Shown here: piece by piece, positions 18,893-27,773 of the stretch
Layout: each line of letters begins with the position of its first letter
Position numbering within the stretch: the stretch's first letter is position 1
Program-made: the position numbers and the translations under genes
The notes under the pieces: model-generated
What the model saw: the letters and a program-made list of their open reading frames with translations, nothing else
What the model was told of the DNA's origin: nothing
The model's database searches: none
Source: Oscillatoriales cyanobacterium RM2_1_1
GTDB taxonomy: Bacteria > Cyanobacteriota > Cyanobacteriia > Cyanobacteriales > Microcoleaceae
Direction: 5' to 3'
NCBI GenBank assembly: GCA_012033335.1
Contig: JAAURB010000011.1
Span: 1-64,000 of the forward strand
DNA: 64,000 nt

Positions 18893-21788
18893 CTCTAACA
18901 CCTCCACGGTGCCCCGATAGCCATCTACCCGCACCCGTTGACCATCTTGAAGTTGTACCATGGCGTTGGGGACATTCATCACCGCCGGAATCCTGTACTC
19001 CCGAGCAATAATCGCTCCATGGGAGAGCTGTCCGCCAACTTCCGTGATGATCGCCTTTGCCGTTAACAACAGCGGAGCCCAACCGGCATCGGTGTATGGA
19101 ACTACCAGGATCGAGGGTTCAGGGTCTAGGGAGGTGGCCGCCAAACTGCGGCAGATTTTGACGGTTCCTTCTACACAGCCGACACTGGCGGGAATTCCCC
19201 TGAGCAGGGTTGCCGGACTTGAAAGCTGATCGGGTTGCAGGGTCGGCAGTAAATTGCCATAGACAACAGCGGGAATTTGACGTTGAGTATCCTGTTCAAA
19301 CTCTTGCCGACGCTGCTGAATTTTTTGCAGCAAGCTCTCAGGCAAAAAATCCGAGGATGCAGCCCGAATCCATTGCTGAATCTCGGAAAACTCCAAAAAG
19401 AAAATATCTCCAGGTTGCTGCAATAGGCCCTGATTCAAACCCTGGGTTTCAATAGTCAGAAATGTCCAGCGGAGATGGGCTAGAAGCTTGCCATAAATCT
19501 GGCCAATCTGTCCCTTGATTATTGTGCGTTGTTCACATTGCTGGAGCCGCCAGCGCCGCCAACCTTTGATTTGATTGCGATCGCATTTGGTAGGTTCCCA
19601 GGTGGGATTGTTCACCATTTTGAACAACATCTTTTGAAAGGTTTCCGGCTGTTCTTGCCAGGTTGGCACGGCAATATCTGTCCCGACCTCACTCAGATAG
19701 CCGTAAGTCGAAAGCCAAGTTTGAAACCGGGTTTGCAAGGTGTGGTTCTGCTGAAATTCCTGTTCTAATGCTGGGATTGGAACAGGATTGGGGACTCAAA
19801 ACTTTGCTGAAATTCATGGGCTAGGGCCTGCAAATCTTTCATTGATGCCACCTCAGGGGCCGTTTCCATCGGTAGCCAGGAATCTGGCACCCGGAAGATG
19901 GATCGGCGAATCGCCAATCCAATCGGCCCGAGAATATTGTAGTAAGTAATGGGCTTGAGCACGTTCTGAATCGTTTCGCAGCGGTGCAAAAGTTCAGCCA
20001 GGGAAAAGGAACTTAAATGGGGATGTTCGGCTTCAAGTCGCTCCAGTGTAGGGGAGAAAATACTCTGCGATCGCCCTCAAACTCCTTGACCAGACCTATT
20101 TCTCTACGAACCAGCCGCAGCAAACCCGGCAGGGCCATCACCGCTTTTTTCAACGGGGGTTTACCCATTTTTTGACCCCGCAGCAGGAACTCCAACCCCT
20201 GTTCTGGCAACCCCATCATCCGAAAAATTTCCCCCAGCAAACTGGCATTGAAATAGGCATGGGAACCCAGTAAGGTAGCCGTTTCAGTGAAGTCTAAGGG
20301 GGCTGCCAACTCGCCTAAAACCAGGGTAAAAATCTGTCCCCAAATCCCACAGGTTAAGGGGCGATTGATTGACCAAGTGAGGGGACGAATTGCCCCCGGA
20401 ATCACTTCCGCCGCAATGGTTCTAGTCCAGATTGGCCGCAGATTGGTAATCGGACGCGCTTGAAAAATCCATAGATGTTCACCATCCCATCCCCATTCAA
20501 TATCCTGGGGAATCCCGTGATAAAAAGCCTCGATTCTCCGGGCTTGCTCTACTAGTTCAACGAGTAAATTTGACGGAATCGTTGAGTCTTGCAAGGGATC
20601 CAGGCTGGCCGTCTGAGCCTCAACGGTGCTGATATCAATTTCCAAGTGAATCGGCGTTTGTTTTCCCCCCACTACCCCCTCTGCCCCCCCTGGCAAGGCT
20701 TCAATCACTATGGTAGCTGCCCCATCCAGGGGATTGCGACTGAATAGCACCCCAGCCATTTGACTTTCCAGGTAAGGCTGAATTAAAACGGCTATTCCCT
20801 CTCCGGCAATCTGACGCTGCTGACGATAGGCGATCGCGGCATCGCTCCAATAGGATTGACGACATTGGTGAACCGCCCCCACCAGATCAGTCGCCGTCGC
20901 CACTGGGCCAATGGTTTGATATTGTCCAGCGGCGGAATTGAGTTCACCATCTTCCTCCAAGGCGGATGAGCGTACAATCACCGGGAAATGGGATGGGGCG
21001 ATGGGAATCTGGACAAAAGCACGATTTTCCTGGGCGGCAGCCTCTTGATCGAGGGCGGGCAACACCCAACCAATCGGAATCCTAAATCCAGCCTGGTTTA
21101 ATTGACTCAAACAGGCTGCCTTCTTACCATAGATTTTGCTGTCCAATTCCTGGTCAAGGGTGACCAAACGATGTTGTTTCATATAGAGTTCCAGGTCATC
21201 TGCTTGATGAAGATTAATCAGAATCAATAAACCCGCCAATCCCATGGCAGCCAGAAGTTCCCAGGGAGAAAGCGGTAATTGCTGGGGCCATTGATGCCAG
21301 AACCAGATCCAAAATGGCAGACTAACACAAGCCCAGCGGACGGCCTGTCGCCGATCCGAATCAGCTTCTCGGGGAGACAGCCATAAACCCAGCCGCCAGA
21401 GGATGAAGCCCGTTAAACCCGTAAATATGATCACCGGAGGAGAATAAACCAGGATGCCCCAAGCCCCATTGGTGACGCCTCCACCCCGGCTGATCCAATA
21501 CCGCCCCGCCACCAAGGCGATCAAACCCAGGAGTGAACAGACAGGAACTTCCGGAAACCAGTAACGGGCCAGTAACACTGGGACAATCCCTCGACCAATC
21601 TCAATCAACACCGCCCCGATTCCCCCCTTAACTCCGGCATGGGTAAAGGCTGCCGAGACACTGATATTTCCCGTTCCTGACTGAGCCAAGTCCTGTTGAG
21701 TCAGGAGCTTAACAACATAGCGGGTCAGGGGTAATGCACCTAGACCAAGACAGCCCAGGACAAATAGACTAATTTCCAGGAGTAGCAT
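18878..21788 (-). pseudogene. PlsY-like/PEP-synthase-like fusion gene with two frameshifts
   Basis: Three consecutive minus-strand frames join into one ~970-residue protein. Part one (21788-20013) has a PlsY-like membrane acyltransferase region (SGTGNISVSAAF, GGIGAVLIEIGRG, ~residues 1-200). It then has a pyruvate-phosphate-dikinase-type ATP-grasp domain (GKKAACLSQLNQAG, VIVRSSALEEDGE, QARPITN). Continuation needs one extra base near the GGGG at 20051-20054 (reading LERLEAEHPHLSSFS), and again near 19790-19793 (reading PVPIPALEQEF). Part three ends with a PEP-utiliser mobile domain carrying the phosphohistidine motif GGQLSHGAIIAREYRIPAV. Both repairs are single-base C additions, so the gene may be intact in the cell. 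Role unknown; a phospholipid/PEP link is only suggested by the domains. Confidence 0.8.
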
Positions 21789-21930
21789 GTCGGTTTATTG
21801 GTTGGTGATTCATCAGGAGATGGATCAAGGCTTATCAGAATGGAATTGACAGATCATTCAGTTCACTCAGTCTGGTTCAGGGGTCATCGGCTTGCAAGAA
21901 GCAACGAACCTCAAGTAAAAGGCAAGCTAG

Positions 21931-22085
21931 TAAGTAGCTTGGCGCAATTAATTAGAAAATTGATGGGGGCGAAGGGGCAGTGCTCCTTCCTAGGGCGAAG
22001 CCCCAGACCCCCTGCTGTTTAACAATTAATTACGACCACTGATTACAGCCACTGATTACGACCACTAATTACAACCGTCCACTTA
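21931..22085. repeat. MITE-like element, copy A
   Basis: The left end TAAGTAGCTTGGCGCAATTAATTAG and the inverted right end (CTAATTACAACC...CACTTA) form imperfect terminal inverted repeats around a GC-rich core with GGGCGAAGCCCC. A 13-bp ATTACGACCACTG motif is tandemly expanded near the right end. An 11-bp direct repeat TAAAAGGCAAG flanks it (21916-21926 and 22084-22094). Related copies lie at 33269, 53618 and 57696. Confidence 0.7.
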
Positions 22086-22161
22086 AAAGGCAAGATGGAT
22101 GAAAGGTTAACATAGGAAACAGATCGAGTGTGCATTCTGTCCCTACTCTAGATCACTGGCA

Positions 22162-23862
22162 ATGGCTTTGATCCGCCTTATCATCACGATTTTTGGCCTC
22201 AGCCTGATTTTAGGGTTGATGATCTGGTTGGTGACTTCCTTTTCAGCCCTTTACACTCAGATTGCCTGGGCTGCAAATCCATTTCTAGCAAATTTATTAT
22301 TGCTGCTGTTGGTGGCGTTGTTGGGAGTCGCCCTCTATGGCTTTTTTCACTATACCCGCCTGTTTAGGTCTGGTCGCAAATCCCGGCAACGCCCTCCCTT
22401 AAAAGTTCCCGCTGACAAAGCAGAGGCCGCCGTAGAATCCCTAAAAGCCCTGCAACAGCAGGTGGCCCAGATCCAGGATGATGTGGCCAAACAGGCGTTG
22501 CTAGACCGTTCCCAGGACATTGCTGCGAACCTATCCCGAGGTCGGATTCGGTTGGTGGTCTTTGGGACAGGATCAGCGGGCAAAACCTCAATTGTGAATG
22601 CTTTGATCGGGCGGATGGTGGGGCAGGTGAGCGCCCCCATGGGAACTACCACCGCCGGGGAAACTTACTACTTATCTCTGGCGGGACTGGATCGAGAGAT
22701 TTTGATTACGGATACTCCCGGTATCCTGGAGGCCAGCATCCTGGGAACCCAACGGGGAGAGGTGGCCCGATCCCTGGCAACAGAAGCCAATTTACTGCTA
22801 TTTGTGGTGGACAATGACCTGCGACAGTCCGAATCCCAACCCTTGAAGATCCTGGCGGAAATCGGCAAGCGATCGCTGCTGGTGTTTAATAAAATTGACC
22901 TGTTCCCGGAGGCGGATCGGGAGATCATTTTAGAACGGTTACGGGGAAGAGTTTATGGGGTGATCGCTCCGGAGGATGTGGTCGCTGTCACCGCTAATCC
23001 CCAGATTCTTTACCTGAGTTCTGGGGAAACCCTGCAACCCGATCCGGAGATTGCTCCTCTAATCCAGCGGATCGCCCAGATTTTACGGCAGGAAGGGGAG
23101 GAGCTGATTGCGGATAATATTCTGCTACAATCCCAACGGCTAGGCACAGAAGCCCGCCAGTTAATTGATGACCAGCGTCGTCGTCAGGCGGAAAAAATCG
23201 TCGAGCGCTATCAGTGGATTGGGGCGGGGGCGATCGCCCTGACCCCTTTACCGGTGGTTGATTTGCTGGCAACGGCAGCGGTGAATGCTCAAATGGTGGT
23301 GGAGTTAGGCAAAATCTATGGCTGTGAACTAAATCGCGATCGCGGTCAAGAATTGGCCCTATCCCTGGCCAAAACCCTGGGCAGTTTGGGAATTGTCCAG
23401 GGGACAATTCAATTGGTGGCCCGGGGTCTGCAACTGCACTTTGGCACATTTGTGATTGGGAAAGGGATTCAAGCCGTGAGTGCGGCTTATTTGACCCGAA
23501 TTGCTGGCAGAAGTTTCATTGAGTATTTCCGCCAGGATCAAGATTGGGGGGATGGGGGGATGACGGAGGTGGTACAGCAACAATTTCAACTCAACCGCCA
23601 AGATGAATTTGTCCGGAGGTTTATCAAAGATGCCATGATGCGGGTGATTGAGCCCCTGAACCTGAGGGAGGATGCATCCAATCCAGATGCATCCAATCCA
23701 TCGGAGGATATTGACATTGAACTGAAAACGCCAGAGTTACCGAAAGCTCAATTGCTCCAATCCCAAACCGAGTCTTATCAAGACGGGGATCAAACGGCGG
23801 ATCAAGCGGTCAATTCCGACAACTGGGAGCAAAATCCTGCTGACTTTCGCCAAGATTGGTGA
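22162..23862 (+). CDS. Membrane-associated GTPase with DUF697-like C-terminal domain
   Basis: The 566-residue protein has two N-terminal membrane helices (~2-30 and 40-62), a linker helix, and a P-loop GTPase domain: G1 G135-T-G-S-A-G-K-T-S143, G3 DTPG in LITDTPGILE, and G4 NKID in LVFNKIDLF. The second half has a DUF697-like domain with alternating hydrophobic helices (YQWIGAGAIALTPLPVVDLLA, GSLGIVQGTIQLVARG). The C-terminal tail is acidic and probably disordered, with a 15-bp in-frame duplication coding DASNP twice (23671-23700). Function is inferred as a membrane stress or trafficking GTPase. The PBP2 paralogue starts 88 nt downstream and may be cotranscribed. Confidence 0.88.
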   Translation: MALIRLIITIFGLSLILGLMIWLVTSFSALYTQIAWAANPFLANLLLLLLVALLGVALYGFFHYTRLFRSGRKSRQRPPLKVPADKAEAAVESLKALQQQVAQIQDDVAKQALLDRSQDIAANLSRGRIRLVVFGTGSAGKTSIVNALIGRMVGQVSAPMGTTTAGETYYLSLAGLDREILITDTPGILEASILGTQRGEVARSLATEANLLLFVVDNDLRQSESQPLKILAEIGKRSLLVFNKIDLFPEADREIILERLRGRVYGVIAPEDVVAVTANPQILYLSSGETLQPDPEIAPLIQRIAQILRQEGEELIADNILLQSQRLGTEARQLIDDQRRRQAEKIVERYQWIGAGAIALTPLPVVDLLATAAVNAQMVVELGKIYGCELNRDRGQELALSLAKTLGSLGIVQGTIQLVARGLQLHFGTFVIGKGIQAVSAAYLTRIAGRSFIEYFRQDQDWGDGGMTEVVQQQFQLNRQDEFVRRFIKDAMMRVIEPLNLREDASNPDASNPSEDIDIELKTPELPKAQLLQSQTESYQDGDQTADQAVNSDNWEQNPADFRQDW

Positions 23863-23950
23863 TCTTGATCGATGCTAATCCCTCCAGATTTCATCCTGAA
23901 CTCCTGCTGATCTAACCGAAAACAGATAAAAACGGATAGGAGCGGGAGCA

Positions 23951-25750
23951 GTGTTTGGAGAGTCACCATTTGATTTTCGCTGGAAACTGGGAGCCGAAAA
24001 GGGAACAGATGCAAACACTTCCCGGCGGCAGCGTTCTTTCAAAGGCACAGCACTGTTGCTGATCCTGGGAAGTTGCTTTGGTTTGTATGGGGTTCAACTG
24101 GCAAATCTCCAGTTGATTCAAGGCGACTACAATCGCCAATGGGCCGAAACCAATCGGCTGCGACTGATTCCTGTTCCTGCCAAACGGGGTCAACTCCTGG
24201 ATCGCAAGGGTCGGGTTTTAGCCGCCAGTCAGCTCTCCCGTTCAGTGTATCTGTGGCCAAGGGAACAAACCCCGGAAGAATGGCCAGCGATCGCCCGGGA
24301 TCTGGCCCCAATTCTCAACTTTCCCGCCGATGAAATCCTCGAAAAGCTCAACAGCACTGGATATACCTCCCGTCTGCCGGTACGGATTAGCCGGGATATC
24401 GACCCTGGGGCGTTTATTGCCTTGGCGGAAAAAGCCGGAAATTGGCGGGGCATCGAGGTGCGGAGTGAGCCTCGCCGTCAGTATCCCAATCAGTCCCTCG
24501 CGGCCCATGTTCTGGGCTACATCGGAGAAGCCACCCTCGATGAGCTCAAAGCTCACCCTGAGTACCCCATGGGAATGCTGGTGGGAAAAACAGGAGCGGA
24601 ACGTCTGGCCAATACTGAACTGGATGGCGTTTGGGGAAATCGTTTGATTGAGGTCGATGCTCGAGGAGAGGAACTACAGGAATTGGGAGTTCAGACTCCT
24701 GTGGTGGGAGAATCTATCTCTCTGACCCTGGATCTGACCCTACAGAAAACCGCTGAAACAGCTTTGGGAAATCGTCGCGGTGCAGTCGTGGTCATCAATG
24801 CCCGGACTGGAGAGGTATTAGCCCTAGCCAGTGCCCCGGCCTACAATCCTAACTGGTTTACCCAACAACTCTCATCTGCCCAGTGGCAACAACTTCAAAG
24901 CGATGAAAATCCCCTGCTCAATCGGGCAGTTCAGGGATATCCCCCCGGCAGTACCTTCAAGCCGGTAACTGCGATCGCCGGCATGGAATCGGGGAAATTT
25001 TCGCCTAGTTCTTCCCTGGCAACTTACTCATCCATCACCATTGGGGGCATGACCTTTAACGAGCACAGTGGCAGCTATGGGGTAATTGGATTTCGAGATG
25101 CGATCGCCTACAGTAGCAACACCTTTTTCTATCAAGTAGGAACCCGGGCTGGAGCCGAGGAAATTGCCCGCTGGGGTAAAGAACTCGGTATTGGCGGGGC
25201 CATTAATCTAGATCTATTGGGGCTGGACGGGGCCAACCATGGTCAAATGCCCACTCCCGCTGAGAAAGAAAAATTTTACGGGGAGCCCTGGTACATCGGT
25301 GATACGGTTTCTATGTCTATTGGTCAGGGCATGGTGCTGGTAACGCCGTTAGAACTGGCTGTCATGGTTTCTACCATTGCCAATGGCGGCTGGCGAGTCC
25401 AACCCCATCTATTGACAGCTCAAACCAACACTCCCCTGACCAAACCCATCAAGACCTCGATTAATCCTGAAGCTCTGACCCTGGTACGGGAGGGATTGGT
25501 GGATGTAGTCAGAAAAGGAACCGGGCGACGGCTCAATGATGGCTCTATTCCCCTCACCGGAGGCAAAACCGGAACCGTTGAAATTCCCGGTAAACCAGAC
25601 AATTCCATGTATATTGGATTCGGCCCCGCTGACAAGGTTGAGATTGCCGTCGCGGTCGTGGTTGAGGAGGGGGGCTATGGTTCTGTTTCCGCTGCTCCCA
25701 TTGCTCAAGCTGTCTTCAAGACTTATTTTGCAGGTCAAACTCAGAAGTGA
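23951..25750 (+). CDS. mrdA: Class B penicillin-binding protein, PBP2/MrdA type (copy 2)
   Basis: The 599-residue D,D-transpeptidase starts with GTG after a GGAGCGGGAGCA purine run. It has one membrane anchor (~38-58, ALLLILGSCFGLYGV), a dimer domain and a transpeptidase domain with S334-T-F-K337, S388-S-N390 and K539-T-G541. It is clearly paralogous to the protein at 5265-7103 (shared ASAP/ASSP, NRAVQGYPPGSTFK, NGGWRVQPHLL). It differs at the N-terminus and lacks the Glu-rich tail. Two MrdA-like proteins ~17 kb apart suggest duplication followed by specialisation, for example division versus elongation. Which copy is canonical cannot be told from sequence. Confidence 0.93.
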   Translation: MFGESPFDFRWKLGAEKGTDANTSRRQRSFKGTALLLILGSCFGLYGVQLANLQLIQGDYNRQWAETNRLRLIPVPAKRGQLLDRKGRVLAASQLSRSVYLWPREQTPEEWPAIARDLAPILNFPADEILEKLNSTGYTSRLPVRISRDIDPGAFIALAEKAGNWRGIEVRSEPRRQYPNQSLAAHVLGYIGEATLDELKAHPEYPMGMLVGKTGAERLANTELDGVWGNRLIEVDARGEELQELGVQTPVVGESISLTLDLTLQKTAETALGNRRGAVVVINARTGEVLALASAPAYNPNWFTQQLSSAQWQQLQSDENPLLNRAVQGYPPGSTFKPVTAIAGMESGKFSPSSSLATYSSITIGGMTFNEHSGSYGVIGFRDAIAYSSNTFFYQVGTRAGAEEIARWGKELGIGGAINLDLLGLDGANHGQMPTPAEKEKFYGEPWYIGDTVSMSIGQGMVLVTPLELAVMVSTIANGGWRVQPHLLTAQTNTPLTKPIKTSINPEALTLVREGLVDVVRKGTGRRLNDGSIPLTGGKTGTVEIPGKPDNSMYIGFGPADKVEIAVAVVVEEGGYGSVSAAPIAQAVFKTYFAGQTQK

Positions 25751-25910
25751 GACTTAAAGACTGTTTTAGATTTGTTGAGGCTTTGCAGTTTTTCAAGGGT
25801 TTTTTCAAGAACCTGACAGCGTTTCTTATTCTATTGAAGTGCGATAGTGGGGGGGTACCGTGCCGCCCACTCCCAAGTCTGTAACTCCCGGGATTGAAAA
25901 TTGCTGTCAG

Positions 25911-25978
25911 CATTCTTCAGGATCATTCTTCAAGATCATTTAAGACCGCCCAAACCTACCCAAACCACCCAAACCTAA
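25911..25978. repeat. Short tandem repeats (13-mer and 9-10-mer)
   Basis: CATTCTTCAGGAT / CATTCTTCAAGAT are tandem 13-mers at 25911-25936. They are followed by a CCCAAACCTA-type unit repeated three times (25949-25978). Confidence 0.7.
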
Positions 25979-26004
25979 CAAAATCAGGCAAAACTATCCA
26001 AACT

Positions 26005-26379
26005 TTAAAGCAGGGACAGGATAACGCTAGTTGCAATCAGCCCCAACAGAATGAACCAGACCGGGTTTTGTTTCAAAGTTTGGGCTAGAGTCTGGGGCAA
26101 TCCAGCCGGAAACCTGAAAAATTGCTGCTGGGTTCGGAGGGGTTCAGTCTCAACTGCTTGGAAATCCCGATACAACGTACATTCCCTGGCAAAAGGGCGT
26201 TGGGGAAAGTTGCAGCTATCATCGTGATGGTAGAGGCAAGTTTCACAGAGAGAAGTCTCTCCCGTAGCTCGGTGCAATGGGATTCCAGGATGACCAAACG
26301 CCTTCAGTTGTAACTTGCAGTGGGGGCAGTTCACCGCTTGAGGATTGACAAGCTGTTGACAGCGAGGACAGGTGGGCAT
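26005..26379 (-). CDS. Zinc-ribbon protein with C-terminal membrane anchor
   Basis: The protein is 124 residues from the ATG at 26379 (a TTG at 26385 is weaker). It begins with a zinc ribbon, CPRCQ...CPHCK, and has a second Cys/His cluster (CETCLYHHDDSCNFP, CTLY) that could bind another metal. A single hydrophobic helix ends the chain (WFILLGLIATSVILSLL), so it is tail-anchored with the zinc domains in the cytoplasm. Function unknown; an adaptor or chaperone role in membrane assembly is only a guess. It overlaps no other gene and is convergent with the PBP2 gene. Confidence 0.8.
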   Translation of the reverse strand: MPTCPRCQQLVNPQAVNCPHCKLQLKAFGHPGIPLHRATGETSLCETCLYHHDDSCNFPQRPFARECTLYRDFQAVETEPLRTQQQFFRFPAGLPQTLAQTLKQNPVWFILLGLIATSVILSLL

Positions 26380-26546
26380 AGTCAATTTAGAGTGAATTTA
26401 GAGGGATTTGATAGTCAATTTCGGGCTGGGATTGCAGATTTTAGCCGTCAATTGGAGACAATTTGGACAGAATATCCCACAATAGAGGCTAGACCTATTC
26501 TATGAATTTTTTATAAAGTTCGTAACGCAATCCACCCCCATAACCC

Positions 26547-26870
26547 ATGGATAATAGTAACTTTCTCAAACAGTTGTTAATGTTGGGCATTGGCACAACC
26601 TCCCTAGCCGCCGAAAAGTTACAGGAAGTGACCGATAAATGGGTCAGAGAAGGCACCCTGAATCCCGAAGATGCCACCCGTTTTATGGATGAAATCACCC
26701 AACGCCTGAAGATGGAGCAGGGTAACTTTGAGGAGATCATGCAACGGCAGATGCGGAACGTCATGCAAGATATTGGCGTACCCCGTCAGGCTGAAATGGA
26801 TGAATTGCGCGGACGCTTAGATCGGCTAGAACGGCAAATCCGCGATCTGGAAAATCGTCTGTGGCGATAG
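26547..26870 (+). CDS. Phasin-like/coiled-coil protein
   Basis: The 107-residue helical protein starts with a hydrophobic-flanked segment (NFLKQLLMLGIGTTSLAAEKL) and ends in an amphipathic coiled coil (ELRGRLDRLERQIRDLENRL). The pattern is that of phasin-like or PHA-granule-associated small proteins found in many cyanobacteria. The segment TDKWVREGTLNPEDATRFMDEI is typical. A role on granules or membranes is inferred; no PHA genes are nearby. The FKBP gene starts ~135 nt downstream. Confidence 0.75.
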   Translation: MDNSNFLKQLLMLGIGTTSLAAEKLQEVTDKWVREGTLNPEDATRFMDEITQRLKMEQGNFEEIMQRQMRNVMQDIGVPRQAEMDELRGRLDRLERQIRDLENRLWR

Positions 26871-27004
26871 GGGTAGTCGCGGTGTACAGTAAATAAGTTG
26901 AATAAATCAGTTGAACCCTTGAACTGAAGATGAAATTCAAGTTTCAACTCAGGCTCAAATGTTTTGACTTACCCTATTTGACTTACCCTAGAGGAGCTTT
27001 TACT

Positions 27005-27586
27005 GTGCGAGAAATCCTTGTCAGTTTAGGAATCATTATTGTCTGTGGCTTGATGCTGATTGTCTCCCAACTAATCACCCCTAGCTCAACGGCTCAAGCT
27101 GCCAACAGCAATCCTGTCCCTGCACCCCAGGGGACTGCTTTACAAACCCAAGCGGTCAGAACCCCCAGTAATCCCCTCCTGGCCCAGGGAATGTCTGCTC
27201 AAGTTGATACTAAACTAGCTGAAACCACAATGAATCAAGAAAACGTCATCACCACCGACTCTGGCTTGCAATATGTTGATCTAGAAGTCGGAGATGGAGC
27301 ATCGCCTCAACCCGGTCAAACGGTCGTCGTCCATTACACCGGTACTTTAGAAGACGGTAAGAAATTTGATAGTTCCCGCGATCGCAACCAGCCATTCCAG
27401 TTCAAAATTGGCGTCGGTCAGGTGATCAAGGGATGGGATGAGGGGGTTGCCACGATGAAAATTGGGGGACGGCGCAAATTGATTGTTCCGGCTGAACTGG
27501 GTTATGGGGCCCGGGGTGCTGGAGGCGTGATTCCCCCGAATGCGACTCTGATTTTCGATGTCGAGCTATTAAAAATTGCAGGTTAG
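27005..27586 (+). CDS. FKBP-type peptidyl-prolyl isomerase, membrane-anchored
   Basis: I choose the GTG at 27005 because a strong AGAGGAG lies 9 nt upstream; the ATG at 26930 has no such site and would add 25 residues. The protein (193 aa) has an N-terminal hydrophobic segment ([18 protein letters not shown]), a Thr/Ala/Pro-rich linker and a complete FKBP domain at the C-terminus ([46 protein letters not shown]). It is probably periplasmic or lumenal, helping fold exported proteins. A strong bidirectional terminator follows. Confidence 0.9.
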   Translation: MREILVSLGIIIVCGLMLIVSQLITPSSTAQAANSNPVPAPQGTALQTQAVRTPSNPLLAQGMSAQVDTKLAETTMNQENVITTDSGLQYVDLEVGDGASPQPGQTVVVHYTGTLEDGKKFDSSRDRNQPFQFKIGVGQVIKGWDEGVATMKIGGRRKLIVPAELGYGARGAGGVIPPNATLIFDVELLKIAG

Positions 27587-27625
27587 TTCTGAATTCTGAG
27601 TTCCCAAGCTTGATCACACTGATCG

Positions 27626-27663
27626 ACTCAAAACCCCACGAGTAAACCCGTGGGGTTTTGAGT
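27626..27663. terminator. Bidirectional intrinsic terminator
   Basis: A perfect 15-bp stem, ACTCAAAACCCCACG / CGTGGGGTTTTGAGT, has an 8-nt loop. The A-rich left arm and T-rich right arm make it suitable for both strands. It lies between the FKBP gene (+) and the ABC1 kinase gene (-). Confidence 0.85.
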
Positions 27664-27703
27664 TAGTCTCAAATTAATCTCGGCTCCCTTAGTAACCTAT
27701 AGA

Positions 27704-27741
27704 ATTCTTAAAAGGCCCAGCAGTGCGGGACTTTTAAGAAT
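27704..27741. terminator. Second hairpin, probable terminator of the ABC1 kinase gene
   Basis: Arms ATTCTTAAAAG / CTTTTAAGAAT pair perfectly (11 bp), with an inner CCC/GGG extension. It sits ~33 nt after the minus-strand stop at 27774. Confidence 0.65.
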
Positions 27742-27773
27742 CAAACGATTTAGAATTGATAGTCTTAACCCGA

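Noticed and set aside
5373-25757. Long antisense ORFs opposite both PBP2 genes
   Set aside because: They are in frames opposed to well-supported genes and lack ribosome sites or recognisable motifs.
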